Source: Arthonia radiata
Taxonomy: Eukaryota > Ascomycota > Arthoniomycetes > Arthoniales > Arthoniaceae
Length of the DNA stretch: 64,000 nucleotides
Direction of reading: 5' to 3'
NCBI GenBank assembly: GCA_002989075.1
Contig: PSQN01000012.1
Coordinates: forward strand, 1,178,001 to 1,242,000
In this document: in pieces, positions 40,584-50,843 of the stretch
Layout: every line of letters starts with the position of its first letter
Numbering within the stretch: the first letter of the stretch is position 1
Notes under the pieces: model-generated
What the model saw: the letters and a program-made list of their open reading frames with translations, nothing else
The model's database searches: none
What the model was told of the DNA's origin: nothing
Position numbers and translations under genes: made by a program

Positions 40584-41175
40584 TATAATCTAAATATAAA
40601 GTAAAAAGTAATTAAATAGTAAAAAGAGCTCTAATAAGCTCTATTAGTATTTAAGCTAATTATTAAGAAGAAAAGAAAGAAATATATTTACTAGATAGAA
40701 GATATTCTTTTAGAATTATAGCTTTTCTAAATAGATAATATTCTATCTTAATTTACTATTAGAATATCTATATATTATAAGATTTAAAATAAAGCTTAGT
40801 ACTGAACAATATACAGGATAATAGTAAGTAATATTACTCTTTTTCTAATTAAATGTAAATATAAGCTAGTAGGTTTTTAATAAGGTTATTATCTTATATA
40901 ATATAGAGGATAGAAGATACAATAGATATAATAAATTGTATCTAAATTAAGAGCAATCCTTCTTAAAAAGAAAGGTAGTTATAATATATAGACATTCTAA
41001 TAGTAAATTAGAATAGAATATTGTTTATTTAGAAAGACTATAATTCTAGAAGAATATCTTTTATTTAGTAGACGTATTCCTTTCTTTTTTCCTTAATAAT
41101 TAGTTTAAATACTAGTAGAGCCTATTAGGGCCCTTTTTGCTATCTAATTGCTTCCTGCCCTATATCTAGATTATA
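40584..41175. mobile_element. TIR fold-back element (MITE-like), ~590 bp
   Basis: Two inverted arms of about 190-200 bp (40584-40785 and about 40985-41175) flank a ~200-bp centre. The arms pair along their length; the tips are TATAATCTA and TAGATTATA. If the outer TA is the target duplication, the element fits a Tc1/mariner-type MITE. The right arm keeps more G and C than the left, so the arms were mutated unequally. No transposase is visible. The right tip coincides with the left end of the ~150-bp array. Confidence 0.7.
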
Positions 41176-44100
41176 CGTAGCTCTTGAACGCTTTTTTATA
41201 AGACCTAAACAACCTTTAGGAGATACTATACTAAGAAGTTTTATCTCGGGTGAGTTTATAGCCGTTCGTACTGTTACTTCTGCTTTTTCAGGAGCCCTTT
41301 GTATGTCGAATCGGAGGGATTATATAGATACGCTCATTTTCAAAGCGGATTATGCTCGCTTGTGTGCTCTCTCGGAATATTTTGTGCTGACACATCGCGC
41401 TCTAGGTAAATCTACAGCCGTTGTTGAATAATAGGCGTTGTCCAATACGCTCGTTACGAACGCCAAACAAACTCGTTTGTGTGCTCTCATGGGATTTGAG
41501 TTTGTGCTAACATGTAGTACTCTAGAGTCAGTCTACAGCCTCCACAATTTTCCTACTATGGTCTACTGAGAGCCGCCGGTTGATGAATAGGAGGCGTTGT
41601 TTGATTCCCTCGTTGCGAAGACTAAACACACTCGCTTGTGTGCTCTCTCAGGATTCTGGTTTGTGCTGACACGTACTATCCTGGGGGAGGTCTACAGCCT
41701 CTACAATTGTCCTTCTGTGGTCTACTGAGAGCCATCGGTTGTTGAGTAGGAGGCGTTGTCCAATACGCTCGTTGTTAAGGCCAAATACACTCGCTTGTGT
41801 GCTCTCTCAGGATTCCGGTTTGTGCTGACACATTGTACTCTAGGTAGGTCTTAGAGCATCTACAGATTCGTCTACAAGCTTCGTTATAGTCCTTTCAGCG
41901 GACCATTTGCTGGCAATACTCTGGAATAATCTGCTTAGATGCGGCTTCGCCTGACCTACATGCTGTGCACAGAAGTTGATACTGATATTCCCTAGGTAAG
42001 TCTCAGAGCAGCCAGACGTTCGTCTCCCGGCTTTGTTGCCGTCCTTTCAGCGGCCCATTTGCCTGCAACGCTCTGGAATAACCTGCTCAGATGCGGTTAT
42101 ACCTGACTCACATGCTGTGCACATATGCCATTACTGACATTTCCCCGGTAAGTCTCAGAGCAGCCACACGTTTCGTCTTGTGCCTCGAAACTTATTACCA
42201 GGCAGCTAGTGCACTAGCGCTACCCCCATAGCTTTTGTTTGAAACGTGAAAGACCCTGGAAAGATACTGTGCTGATACCTCCCCCCTTAGGGGTAAGTCC
42301 TGTTGTCCCACTTTCTATTCTGAAGCCGCTTTGTGGTCCAGAAGACAATGTGCTGAAATTTTGATACCACAGCAAGTTGAGATTTACCCCTTCTGCCCGC
42401 GCTCGTTGATCTATGCCACAAGAACCGTGTCAAGATTGAAGCATACTCACCTCTCGCTCGCGGTAACAAGCTGGAAGATGAGCGTATTGTCGCCATCGCG
42501 AAGAAGCACAACAAAGAGCTTGCTCAGATCTTTCTCAACTGGAATGTCGTGTATTAGTCTCAGAGCAGCCACACATTTCGTTTCTGTGCCCCAAAATTCA
42601 TTGTCAAGCAGCTAACGCGTTGGCGCGGTCCCATAGCCCTCTGTTTGAAACTTGACCAAGCTCCAGAAGAGGCTCTTGACAGCCGCTCCTGCGGTAAATC
42701 GAGCTTCCACACATTCGATCTTATGGTCTAGAAACTTTCATCGGGTTGCAAACGCACTTGCGTTGCTCTCAGACAGATTATTCAGAACCCAAACAACCTT
42801 TGGAAGAAACTGTATAGGGATCTTGGTAGCCTCCCATCCAGCTAAGCTCTACAGCGCTCACACATTGCTTTCCATAGCCCTTGAAGCGACCCTAAGTATG
42901 CTGAATACCGGCGGCGACTTGCCGAGTTCATTTTAAGAGTAGGAGTTGCTAGTGTGGTTGCTGTGCTAGGCGCTACAAGTAAAGATCCTCTGTATATTGT
43001 TAGCAGCAGCCGCAAGTCACCTTTCTCGTTTGCAGTCTAGCACCTCGTAGCTGGTGCGCTGGCGTCGCCTTAGACTCTTCTATCTCAGATTTATGCGATG
43101 TAGCGTAAATGCTCTCTCCAGAACCAATTATACTGACGCTTCATATTTGTGTATATTTCAGAGTACCCATGCATGTTGTTCTGTGACTCAGGAACCAATG
43201 CCTGGCAGCCAGGGCACTGGCTTCATTCAAGAGCGCTTTTTTGAGATCTGAACGATCATTTGAGGAGGCTGTGCTGGAATTGAACCTGCGAAGTCTGAGC
43301 GCCTCTAGATATTCTCTTCTATTACATTACAGCCAAGTTGAGATTGGTAGCGCACTTGCGCTACTCTGAGACGTTTTGTTTCAAGCCTGGACGACGTTTA
43401 GAAAAGGCTGTGCTAAGATACCCCGTCTAGGTACGTCTCAGAGCGTCCACACATCCTTCTATTGTCGCAAAATTCTTTGTCAGGTAGCTAGCGCGCGGGC
43501 GTCGCCCAAAAGCGCCTCCTTTAAACCAACCTTAGAAGCGGCTGTACTGATATTCTTTTCTCAGGTAAGTCTTACAGCCTCTGGACATTTTCTTTCGTTG
43601 CGTTACGGTCCTTGCTAAAACGCTGGTACACTTGCGCGGCGCTTGGACGTTTTCTTCCAAACTCGAACATCTCTCGGAAAAGTTTGTGCTGGTTCCGTCT
43701 AATGAAGTCTGAGAGCCTTCAGCATTGATCTTCTACTACCTTACAGCCAATCTCAGGTCGCTACCGCGCATGCGCTGCCATCAGACGAGTTTTTTTGCAA
43801 ACCGAGCGGCCTCGGGAAGAAATTGTGCCAATACTTTCCTCGTAGGAAAACATGCCAGAGCATCTACCTACGCAGTCTCACAGTCTTTTGTGATTGGATA
43901 AGTGACACTTTCACTGGCGCTGCTCTCGGACGTTTTGTTTTCAAACCTGAACGAACATCAGAAGGGACTGTAGTAACACTTCCTGCCACACGAAACTCCC
44001 AGAGCATTTGTATGCGCAAGTTTACAGTCTTTTGCAATCCGATAAGGGGCACATTCGCCGGCGCTGCTTTCAGACGGTGTGTTTGAGTCCCGAACGACCT

Positions 44101-45350
44101 TTGGAAGAAACTGTACTAACATTCCCGTTAGGAAAAACGTCTTGAAGCATTTGTACATGCAGGCTCATAGCCTTATGTAATCTGGCGAGAGCTCCGTTCG
44201 CAGATGATCAGCCTTGAGCTTCGTTCATGGAACAGTATTTGCGGGTGTGACTACCGTTCAGGATATGTACCGACATTACGGCTACGAAAGAGCTGCAGTG
44301 AGTAGTGGTGAGTCTCAGAGCATCCGTACACGCTATTTGATAGCCATGTCTTCTATTGTGCAAGGATCTTTCGCCGGCATTCGTCTGCAAGCTTCATTTC
44401 TGAACCAATCGTTACCATTGTGATTGCTGCTCAAAATGCATGATACTCACATTATTATCATAAAAGAGCGGAAAACCTGTACAGTGGGAAGCTTTGTGTC
44501 TCATAGTATCCACATACGCCGCTCTGTAGCCCTTTATATTTCGGTGAAAGACCCTTTTGTCGGCGCTTTATCCTCAGTCTCGTTTCTGGACGGATCGGTC
44601 TTGGTACGACTGCTACTCGAAATTCCTTGCGCTCACTCACAATGCGCTCATGGCAGAGCCAGAAATTGGCGTATTAGGAAATTATAAGCTCAACAGCGTT
44701 TGCACACTTGCATCTCAAGCCTGCAAGACGGCCCTAAGCGTCCGATCTGCCGGGGATGACTCGTGAACATGAACGAAGGACCCTTAGTCGACACCGTGAC
44801 CGCTGCATCGAGATTTGATGGTTATGATTGAAGATCTGACGCAGAAATGCCACAGCAGCTGCTGGTCGCACTCTTCCCCAAAACATCCAGCTTGAGGGCC
44901 TTAATACGTGGGCTGTTGCTTGTGGTTCGCTGGCTAAGGACTGAGAATAATGGTGGGGGCTTGTATTGGAGTTAACTACGCTGAAATCGCATCTCTAAGC
45001 ATGTGTTCAAGTTTGCACGCGCCATACACTTTCAGAAATCTCTTCAAAGCCTTTACGCCGGCATTTCTGTTGAATATTAGCTTGGCTGCAGTTGTGACTG
45101 GTGTGGATGCTGTACAGGAATATGAGTTTTGAAGCATGCACATATCTCGTTTCAATGCCTTGGCTCCACCGCCATGCCACCAACGTGCCGATGATGTCTT
45201 TAGAAACTCTGTTGGAGACCTGGATGATCATCAGAATGGGTCGTGCTGACGTCTTTCCCCCAATGAAGTACAACTGTGAGCATAATGCGTTCTGAGAGAG
45301 CATGAATGTGAGTCCTTTCAGCCCATGATAATGACGTGTTTGCACAATGC
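41176..45350 (+). repeat. head-to-tail array of ~150-bp diverged units with intron-like junctions
   Basis: About 25 units follow each other. Junctions are clear at 41250, 41406, 41526, about 41687, 41844, 41996, 42148 and 42293, then about 42556, 42691, 42841, 43431, 43565, about 43709, 43848, 43982, 44130 and 44308; the measured steps are mostly 135-160 bp. Three interior subfamilies occur: A (41250-41844, ~157 bp), B (41844-42148, 152 bp, two copies) and C (from 42148). All share one junction: GTGCTGACA or TACTGATATT, a short pyrimidine run, CTAG or CTCAG, then GTAAGT and CTCAGAGCA or CTACAGCC. Most units also carry a short palindrome followed by GCTCTC or a similar phrase. Similarity fades to the right. 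No long frame spans units, and unit lengths are not multiples of three, so the array is not one coding sequence. Confidence 0.85.
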
Positions 45351-47178
45351 CTCCATTCCAGCGACTAGAAGTGCCTCAATAAACATGAAGACAACAAGGT
45401 TGCACGCTATACACCTGATGAATATTCAAGAGTGTTATGATACTGTACAGTCACACCTGCATCAACACTCAAGGCTTTACGATGTTCACAACATGAGCAT
45501 AGTATTTCCAAACTCTTATGCATCATACAAATACTACACGATCACCGCATCGGAGACCCTGCTTCTCTTCACACGCCTTCATTCATTGCGGATACAATGT
45601 ACTGTGTTGCTCCGCAGGCTTTCGGCATCGATCACTGGCACATATATTCGAGTAATAAAAGCTCGCCATCTGCGAATACTGCAGCGACACCGCCATGCTC
45701 TCCATCTACCCAGCAAGATCAGTCCAGATGTCCATTACTGAGCTACAGCATCCTTTACCACCCGCGGGACTAGATCTTCATACGAGTTGCACGCTTTGTC
45801 AACCTTGATCCTTCAGCACCAACATAGCTAAATTTCACGTTCGAAACCTCATTTTTGCGTGCTCGACGTTTTATTTTCTTTCTGAGTACAGTGTACTATA
45901 AAAATGTCCATTGAGAGCTCTCTGGTGAACTTGAACTGCGATAAAACTGCCTTTCACTGATATTGCCGGACGCGCAAGCTTTTTATCGCCTATGAAGCTG
46001 AATGTGGGATGCGACTACTCCGTCGTTCGTGTTCAGCGTTGCGTCAATTTGACTGTCCTTCACTAAAAGACGAACAGCTAATAGAGAGAGATCAGTAGTT
46101 CAGTCAACATTCCGAGCATACGTTCATTACTGAGATCATTTGCGACGACGACCTTCTAGGAGTATCAAGATCTGGTTCAGGTACAAACGCCGGTGTATAT
46201 ATCTCCGTTGCCGAGAACATATCTTGGGGCAGGCTTCTGCTCAAGTCATGAAGCCGACAACAGAACACAGCATGAACCATCCTTGCTATGTTTCCTGGAT
46301 CTTACACTCAGGCTGGTGTGTATTTATTGAAAAACCGTGAGAGCATCAGCAGGGCAGAGGTTGCAGTTCAAGCCAGCATTGTTTTTACGCTAAGACGATG
46401 GTGTTGCGCCAGCTTTTCGGTCCTCTTGCGGTTGATATGAGGACACAACAACAAGTATTACTTGTATGTGTAACGTGCGGCGACATCCTGGGTCGGGTTA
46501 CCGGCGGTTCGACCGGGCCATCAGCGAAAGAGAGCGTCTGCGTCAAAAATCAGGCAAGCAGAGTCGCGGTGTCTTCGGTATGGTCTATGGAGCTAGTTCT
46601 TCATTGTTTTTGCGGGCGGTTCGAAGATGTGGGCGCTCTTGGTCTTGTGTTAGAAGTTCAAGACGGCATAGATGAGCTGACTGCAGGGCAGGTGGTCTGA
46701 GTATCCGCGTAAAAGATCCTCTACATGTTCTCGGCGGTTTAGGTCTTTGGCTGATGGGAGAGAGCAGAAGGTAGGAGCGTTGTAATTCAAGCTTGACCAC
46801 GACAGCCACTCGGTGCCCCTGCAGATTTTTCTGGCTTGTAAAAAACGATGCGTGCAATTTAAAGGTTGATCTGGGAGATGTGGCGGCTGATGCGCAAAGG
46901 CTGGCATAGTATCCGCTTTAAAAGGTACTGCGATCGTCGTTGACCTCACGTTCGCTGGCTAAATCAAATAGAATGAGAAAAGACAAAAATACAAGCACGA
47001 AGAGTCCTCTCTGCGGCTCATTTGAACTGTGGCACCTGATGATCAACACGGTCACCTACCGCAGTGAAGGATAGTCCTAGCTTGTCAAGCCAAAAAGGAA
47101 CAAACAACGAAAGGTACCGAGCTTCTACGATACACCATGCAGAACTTATGAAATTGGACACGCCAACTAACGTGAAGC

Positions 47179-47259
47179 GGCCGTGCTCGCCGCTCTGGAA
47201 ACAACATGATTCCCATCATATCTGGGAATTATGCGGTTTCAAGAGCGATGAGCACGGCC
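47179..47259 (+). other. 81-nt imperfect hairpin, miRNA-precursor-sized
   Basis: The outer arms, starting GGCCGTGCTCGCCGCTCT and ending AGAGCGATGAGCACGGCC, pair over about 24 bp with three mismatches. Inside, ATTCCCA pairs with TGGGAAT around a TCATATC loop. The shape resembles a small-RNA precursor, but a palindromic relic of a transposon is equally possible. Confidence 0.5.
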
Positions 47260-48604
47260 GGTTCACGAAAGACAATTTCAACTTTACAAAATATATTGAA
47301 CGCAACTCTTGGTTCCAGACACCGTTCAAATCTTCTCTACCCCGCATTTGACCTTCCATCTCACAGACCTTGAGTTTACAGGTCTGCGAATGCTTGCATT
47401 TCTACGAATCATTGTTTCAACCAACTTTCAGATGACTGATAGTCGTAATGGCCGAAATAAAATCATTTCACCTGGACAAGCCGCGCCAGTCTTTCAATAA
47501 CAGTCTTACCTCCGCAGTAAATCTGTTGGGATTATGTGCTATTATCATTCCTGTCTAGTGATGATAGATACTTGATCGTGTACGCTACCGACCGTGCATG
47601 TCTGCTGAAAACATTTCTGACTTCATGCTTTCTTTCGCGACTGGGCCTTCTTCAAGAACGCCCAAGCCTCCAGGCCCCTAGCGGAGATCGTCCAATAAAA
47701 TTCCACGCATAGTTGTATCTCTACCATCCTGCTCTAAGCTTTGAACCCATGTCCAACTCATGTACGACCACGTGCAAGTGTTGGCATTTGTTGTTCATTC
47801 ACAGGAAAGTGGCAAACGCATGCGCTGTAATTCAGCAGTCTCCCAGAGTCTGGGCTCTTGTAACAGTTTCGTGGCCGTGCAGGTGTCGCAAAGTATGAGG
47901 CGAATCGATATGGACAAGTCGTGTTCAACGCATCGCGTGCAAGGGACGGTTGACAATTGCGAGATCTTCTGCGCCTATCGAAAGACCCCGGCTTTGCCAT
48001 GCTATTGTAACAATGTGTGGGAGGAGGTAGTATTGGCGCGGCCAAGGAACATCCCTGACGCAACGATGAAGGGTCCAAAGAGTGCGCTTGATGCGTGTCG
48101 CTCGGCAGACGCGATCCAGGTCTCAAATAGTCGTACGCCTCAAGAATCTTCGTATTATGCTACTATAGACTCTGCGGACACGTTCCCGGCATGATGATCG
48201 CAGCTTCGACGCTGGCTTGAGGAGGCGTGCAAGAATCGCGAAGATGCCTGGAAGCGCTGGTAAAAGACATCGGCAGTCGACATAGAAACGTGCAGTCAAC
48301 AAGGTGGGTGCTTAGTGGGGTTTGCACCAAGAGAGAGACTCTGCCAACCACTGCAGGTAAAGAGAATGTGATAGCGGGCCCACGTTGGAGTCCCGTGTGT
48401 CTTCGGACCAGCATCACAGTGCCGAGAGTGGATCGCTTTGTGTCATCAGTGGGAATCCAGGAAAGCTCCGTGATCCTTGGCGCGAAGGAAGAGAGAGCAA
48501 GGCCGGTAGCGTGCGGCTCTAGTTTATGGCCGGATGACGTCGCATTGATGCTTCCACCCACATAAGTGATAAGGGAGGTCTAGTGACCTTCTGTCACCCT
48601 TTCC

Positions 48605-49140
48605 GAATGGCTTGTCGAATTCAGTGCATCTCCGGCAGACGTCCGCAGCGTTGCACTCGTACTGGAGGGAGTCAACAAAAGATGGGGAGAGGGTCTCAGA
48701 TGATGGCAGTGGACAAAGCAAGGAGTCATGCGTGGAGTTGTTGGCTCTACTGACGGCTGTCGAGGTGATCGTGGTCGGCGCGTCCCTTGCATGCAACTGC
48801 AGCATTATACCTGGTTTTGAGAAGGTCAAACTTGACGCGAATAAGGCCTCCGATGATGGCGACGGAAGAACAGCGTATCGAGCCTGGTGTGACGAGCTTT
48901 ACCAGCGGCTGTTGAGGTAGTTTTGGTCATCGTGTCTCCTGGAGACATTAACAGTGGTGAACCTGTGTTGGACAGAGCTCAAATGGATACGTATAGGACC
49001 TCAGGTCACGGCGCTGGGGGGAACGATGCATCAAGCGCCGTGTTATGGGATTTGCTAGCGGCTGTCGAACTGATCGCGGCCGTTGCGTCTCCATACGATT
49101 GCAGCGTTTAATCCAGTCTTGAAAGGGCCAAATCGAAGTG
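48605..49140 (+). repeat. second tandem family, ~151-bp period, about four diverged copies
   Basis: The anchor GGCTGTCGAGGTGATCG or a variant occurs at about 48605, 48755, 48906 and 49059, steps of 150-153 bp. Each is followed by a (T/G)GCGTCTC-like phrase, a GCAGCGTT-like phrase and a GAGAAGGTCAAAC-like phrase. The unit does not clearly match the 41-45 kb array, although the period is nearly the same. Confidence 0.6.
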
Positions 49141-49488
49141 AATAAAAGCCTAGATGGAGGCGTCAGCAAAAGCATGATTGAGCACGGTTTTTGGCAGCGC
49201 GGGGATTAGCTGTGAAGCTGCGATATCTGCAAAAAGGCCTTAAAAATGGTGCTGATTCACTGCACGATTCAAGTTTAATTGTAAGAGTGAGACGAGGTCG
49301 TTGAAAGTCTTCCTTGACTGCATGCTTTCATTGAGCCTCAGAGTTGGCATGAAACGGGCCAAAAAGGAAGCAGATGCGCTCCGTTACGCTGGCGGCGCAA
49401 AAGAAGAGAATCGAACGCACGGCCGTGGGGCTCACCTGTCGAGCTGTTTGGTTTGGCAAAAACAGCTTAGCTAACCAGCTGCGGAAGT

Positions 49489-49557
49489 TAGCTGAGTTGG
49501 TGGTGCCATCGAAATTGCAATGCTGTTGCAATTTCGATGGCACCACCAACTCAGCTA
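49489..49557 (+). other. perfect 32-bp inverted repeat with 5-nt loop
   Basis: The arm 49489-49520, starting TAGCTGAGTTGGTGGTGC, is the exact reverse complement of 49526-49557; the loop is TGCTG. No mismatch in 32 pairs means it formed recently or is maintained. Candidates: a small-RNA hairpin precursor, a template-switch product, or a recombination scar. Confidence 0.9.
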
Positions 49558-49953
49558 GAAAAGTTGACTTCAGAACAAAATATAAGCAGTTTCCCGCCCA
49601 GCATATGCTAGATGCTATGGTTGCCTCGCACCAACATATCCTGGGGTGGTAAACAACCGTCGATCTGCCCAAACAGAGCGAAAACTCACCTGTGATAATG
49701 CATGCTTGAAACTGTTCCAGTAGTTTGCTGAGAGACCTTGTCGCCGTGTTAGAGTAAACGCACGCTCGTCGCAACGCTGGTCGCCCACGTGACCGTCCGT
49801 GCCCACGAGATCGGCGCTCCCCGCCCACAACAAAACCAAACTCTTGGCTAAAACCCTGCTCCCCTATTCAACAGTAGCACAGTCAGTAGTATATACCAAC
49901 ACGAGCCAATTCTCGTATATACGCCATCCACTTGTCCTACTATAAGCTTAAAG

Positions 49954-50843
49954 ATGTCTGCACCAGCCCCTGCGCCCGGCTCCTCGCACTTCGAGCTCCT
50001 CCCCAACGATCTCCTCCACCTCCTCATCAAAGAGCACCTGGAGGAGCTGGAGTGCGTGTACGTTTTGCGCACCAGCAAGAGGATGAAGGCATTCGTTGAG
50101 GCCTGCAAGAGGGCGCCAAAGGTAAGCAGCTCCTTCACTCCTTTCTGTGCCTTGTGCGATACGACACCCACGCACACGTCAACCTCGCCGAGCGATCTTG
50201 AACCATCCTTACCCTCTTACGACTGCTCCTCGCCGGCCATTCAGCATGACCGCATCAATGCGACCTCGTAAACGAGGTTCAAACTTACCACATCGCGCGC
50301 ACGACTCACCACACATCCACCCGCAACCTCACTTACACCTCACCCATACTCAAACTTTGCCAAACCTCAGAACAGCAGCTAACACACCTCTAGTACCTCA
50401 ATCAAGCCATCACGCGGCGCCAGCTCAACCGCCGCATGCCCGACCACCCGGGGTTTGTCGCGTGCTTCCACTGCCTCGAGCTCAAGAAGAGCGCCGACTT
50501 CTTCGAGCACGCCACCACCGGCCGCTACGTCCGCAGCGGCGAGTGGCAGTACGGCCGCCGGTGCATCGCGTGCGACACCACTGGCATCGGCCGCGGCACG
50601 GTGATGCCAGTGGGCGCTGCGCCGGGGCGACTCCCCGGCACAAAGATCCTCTGTGTCGGGTGCGGGCGGTGGCGGGCGAAGTGGTGCGTGGACTGCGGGC
50701 GGTGCAGTTTTTGTCTGGCGCCGTGGGGTAGGCGGGGTGGGCTGCGCTGGCTGGATGCGTGTTGGGCGAGGAGCAGCCGAGAGTGGTTGCATAGGATGTA
50801 TGAGGGGGTGGAGAGGAGGTGGTGCGGGATTTGGAGGAGGTGA
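49954..50843 (+). CDS. F-box-like protein with Cys-rich zinc-binding C-terminus, 205 aa
   Basis: F-box proteins are substrate adaptors of SCF ubiquitin ligases. Exons 49954-50121 and 50394-50843 join in phase 0 across a 272-bp intron (GTAAGC donor, GCTAAC branch-like site, CTCTAG acceptor). Residues about 12-50 read FELLPNDLLHLLIKEHLEEL and a VLRTSKRMKAFVE helix, an F-box-like LP..LL pattern. The C-terminal half holds CxxC pairs, CFHCLELKKSADFFEH, CIACDTTG and CVGCGRWRAKWCVDC, then GRCSFC, suggesting one or two zinc sites. I do not know an exact orthologue. A longer-than-usual intron is the weak point; exon 1 alone stops soon after it. The locus is isolated between the repeat zone and cullin-3. 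Confidence 0.65.

Larger units (their letters stand above)
33415..41175. other. AT-rich heterochromatin-type block with RIP signature
   Basis: Composition changes sharply at both edges. Outside the inserted elements (33415-33857, 34334-34688, 40105-40583) the sequence is almost pure A/T, rich in TA steps, and no ATG-initiated frame of 60 codons exists anywhere in the block. This is how RIP-mutated repeats look in Pezizomycotina. Within it lie a solo LTR, a Copia element and a TIR fold-back element, listed separately. A TAT/ATT microsatellite lies near 40178-40200. The parent elements of the pure-AT parts cannot be named. Confidence 0.85.
45351..49953. other. gene-less region of decayed repeats
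   Basis: No supported gene. Junction-like phrases of the upstream array recur sparsely, for example GTGAGAGCATCAGC near 46338, CTGAGTATCCGCG near 46699 and ATAGTATCCGC near 46905, so the array may once have reached about 47 kb. Two hairpins (47179 and 49489) and a second tandem family (48605-49140) are listed separately. The 166-codon minus frame at 49328-49828 runs through a perfect palindrome and has no recognisable motif. The last 60 bp hold a TATATAC element before the F-box gene. Confidence 0.5.

Noticed and set aside
41176-45350. CRISPR-like or coding tandem array
   Set aside because: Units are ~150 bp, diverged throughout, lack unique spacers between short repeats, and do not keep a reading frame; the genome is eukaryotic.
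33415-47000. Centromere
   Set aside because: An AT block beside a ~150-bp satellite is suggestive, but active single-copy genes lie close on both sides and no chromatin data exist; sequence alone cannot support it.
49328-49828. 166-codon minus-strand gene
   Set aside because: The frame runs through both arms of a perfect palindrome, has no motif and ends among repeats.
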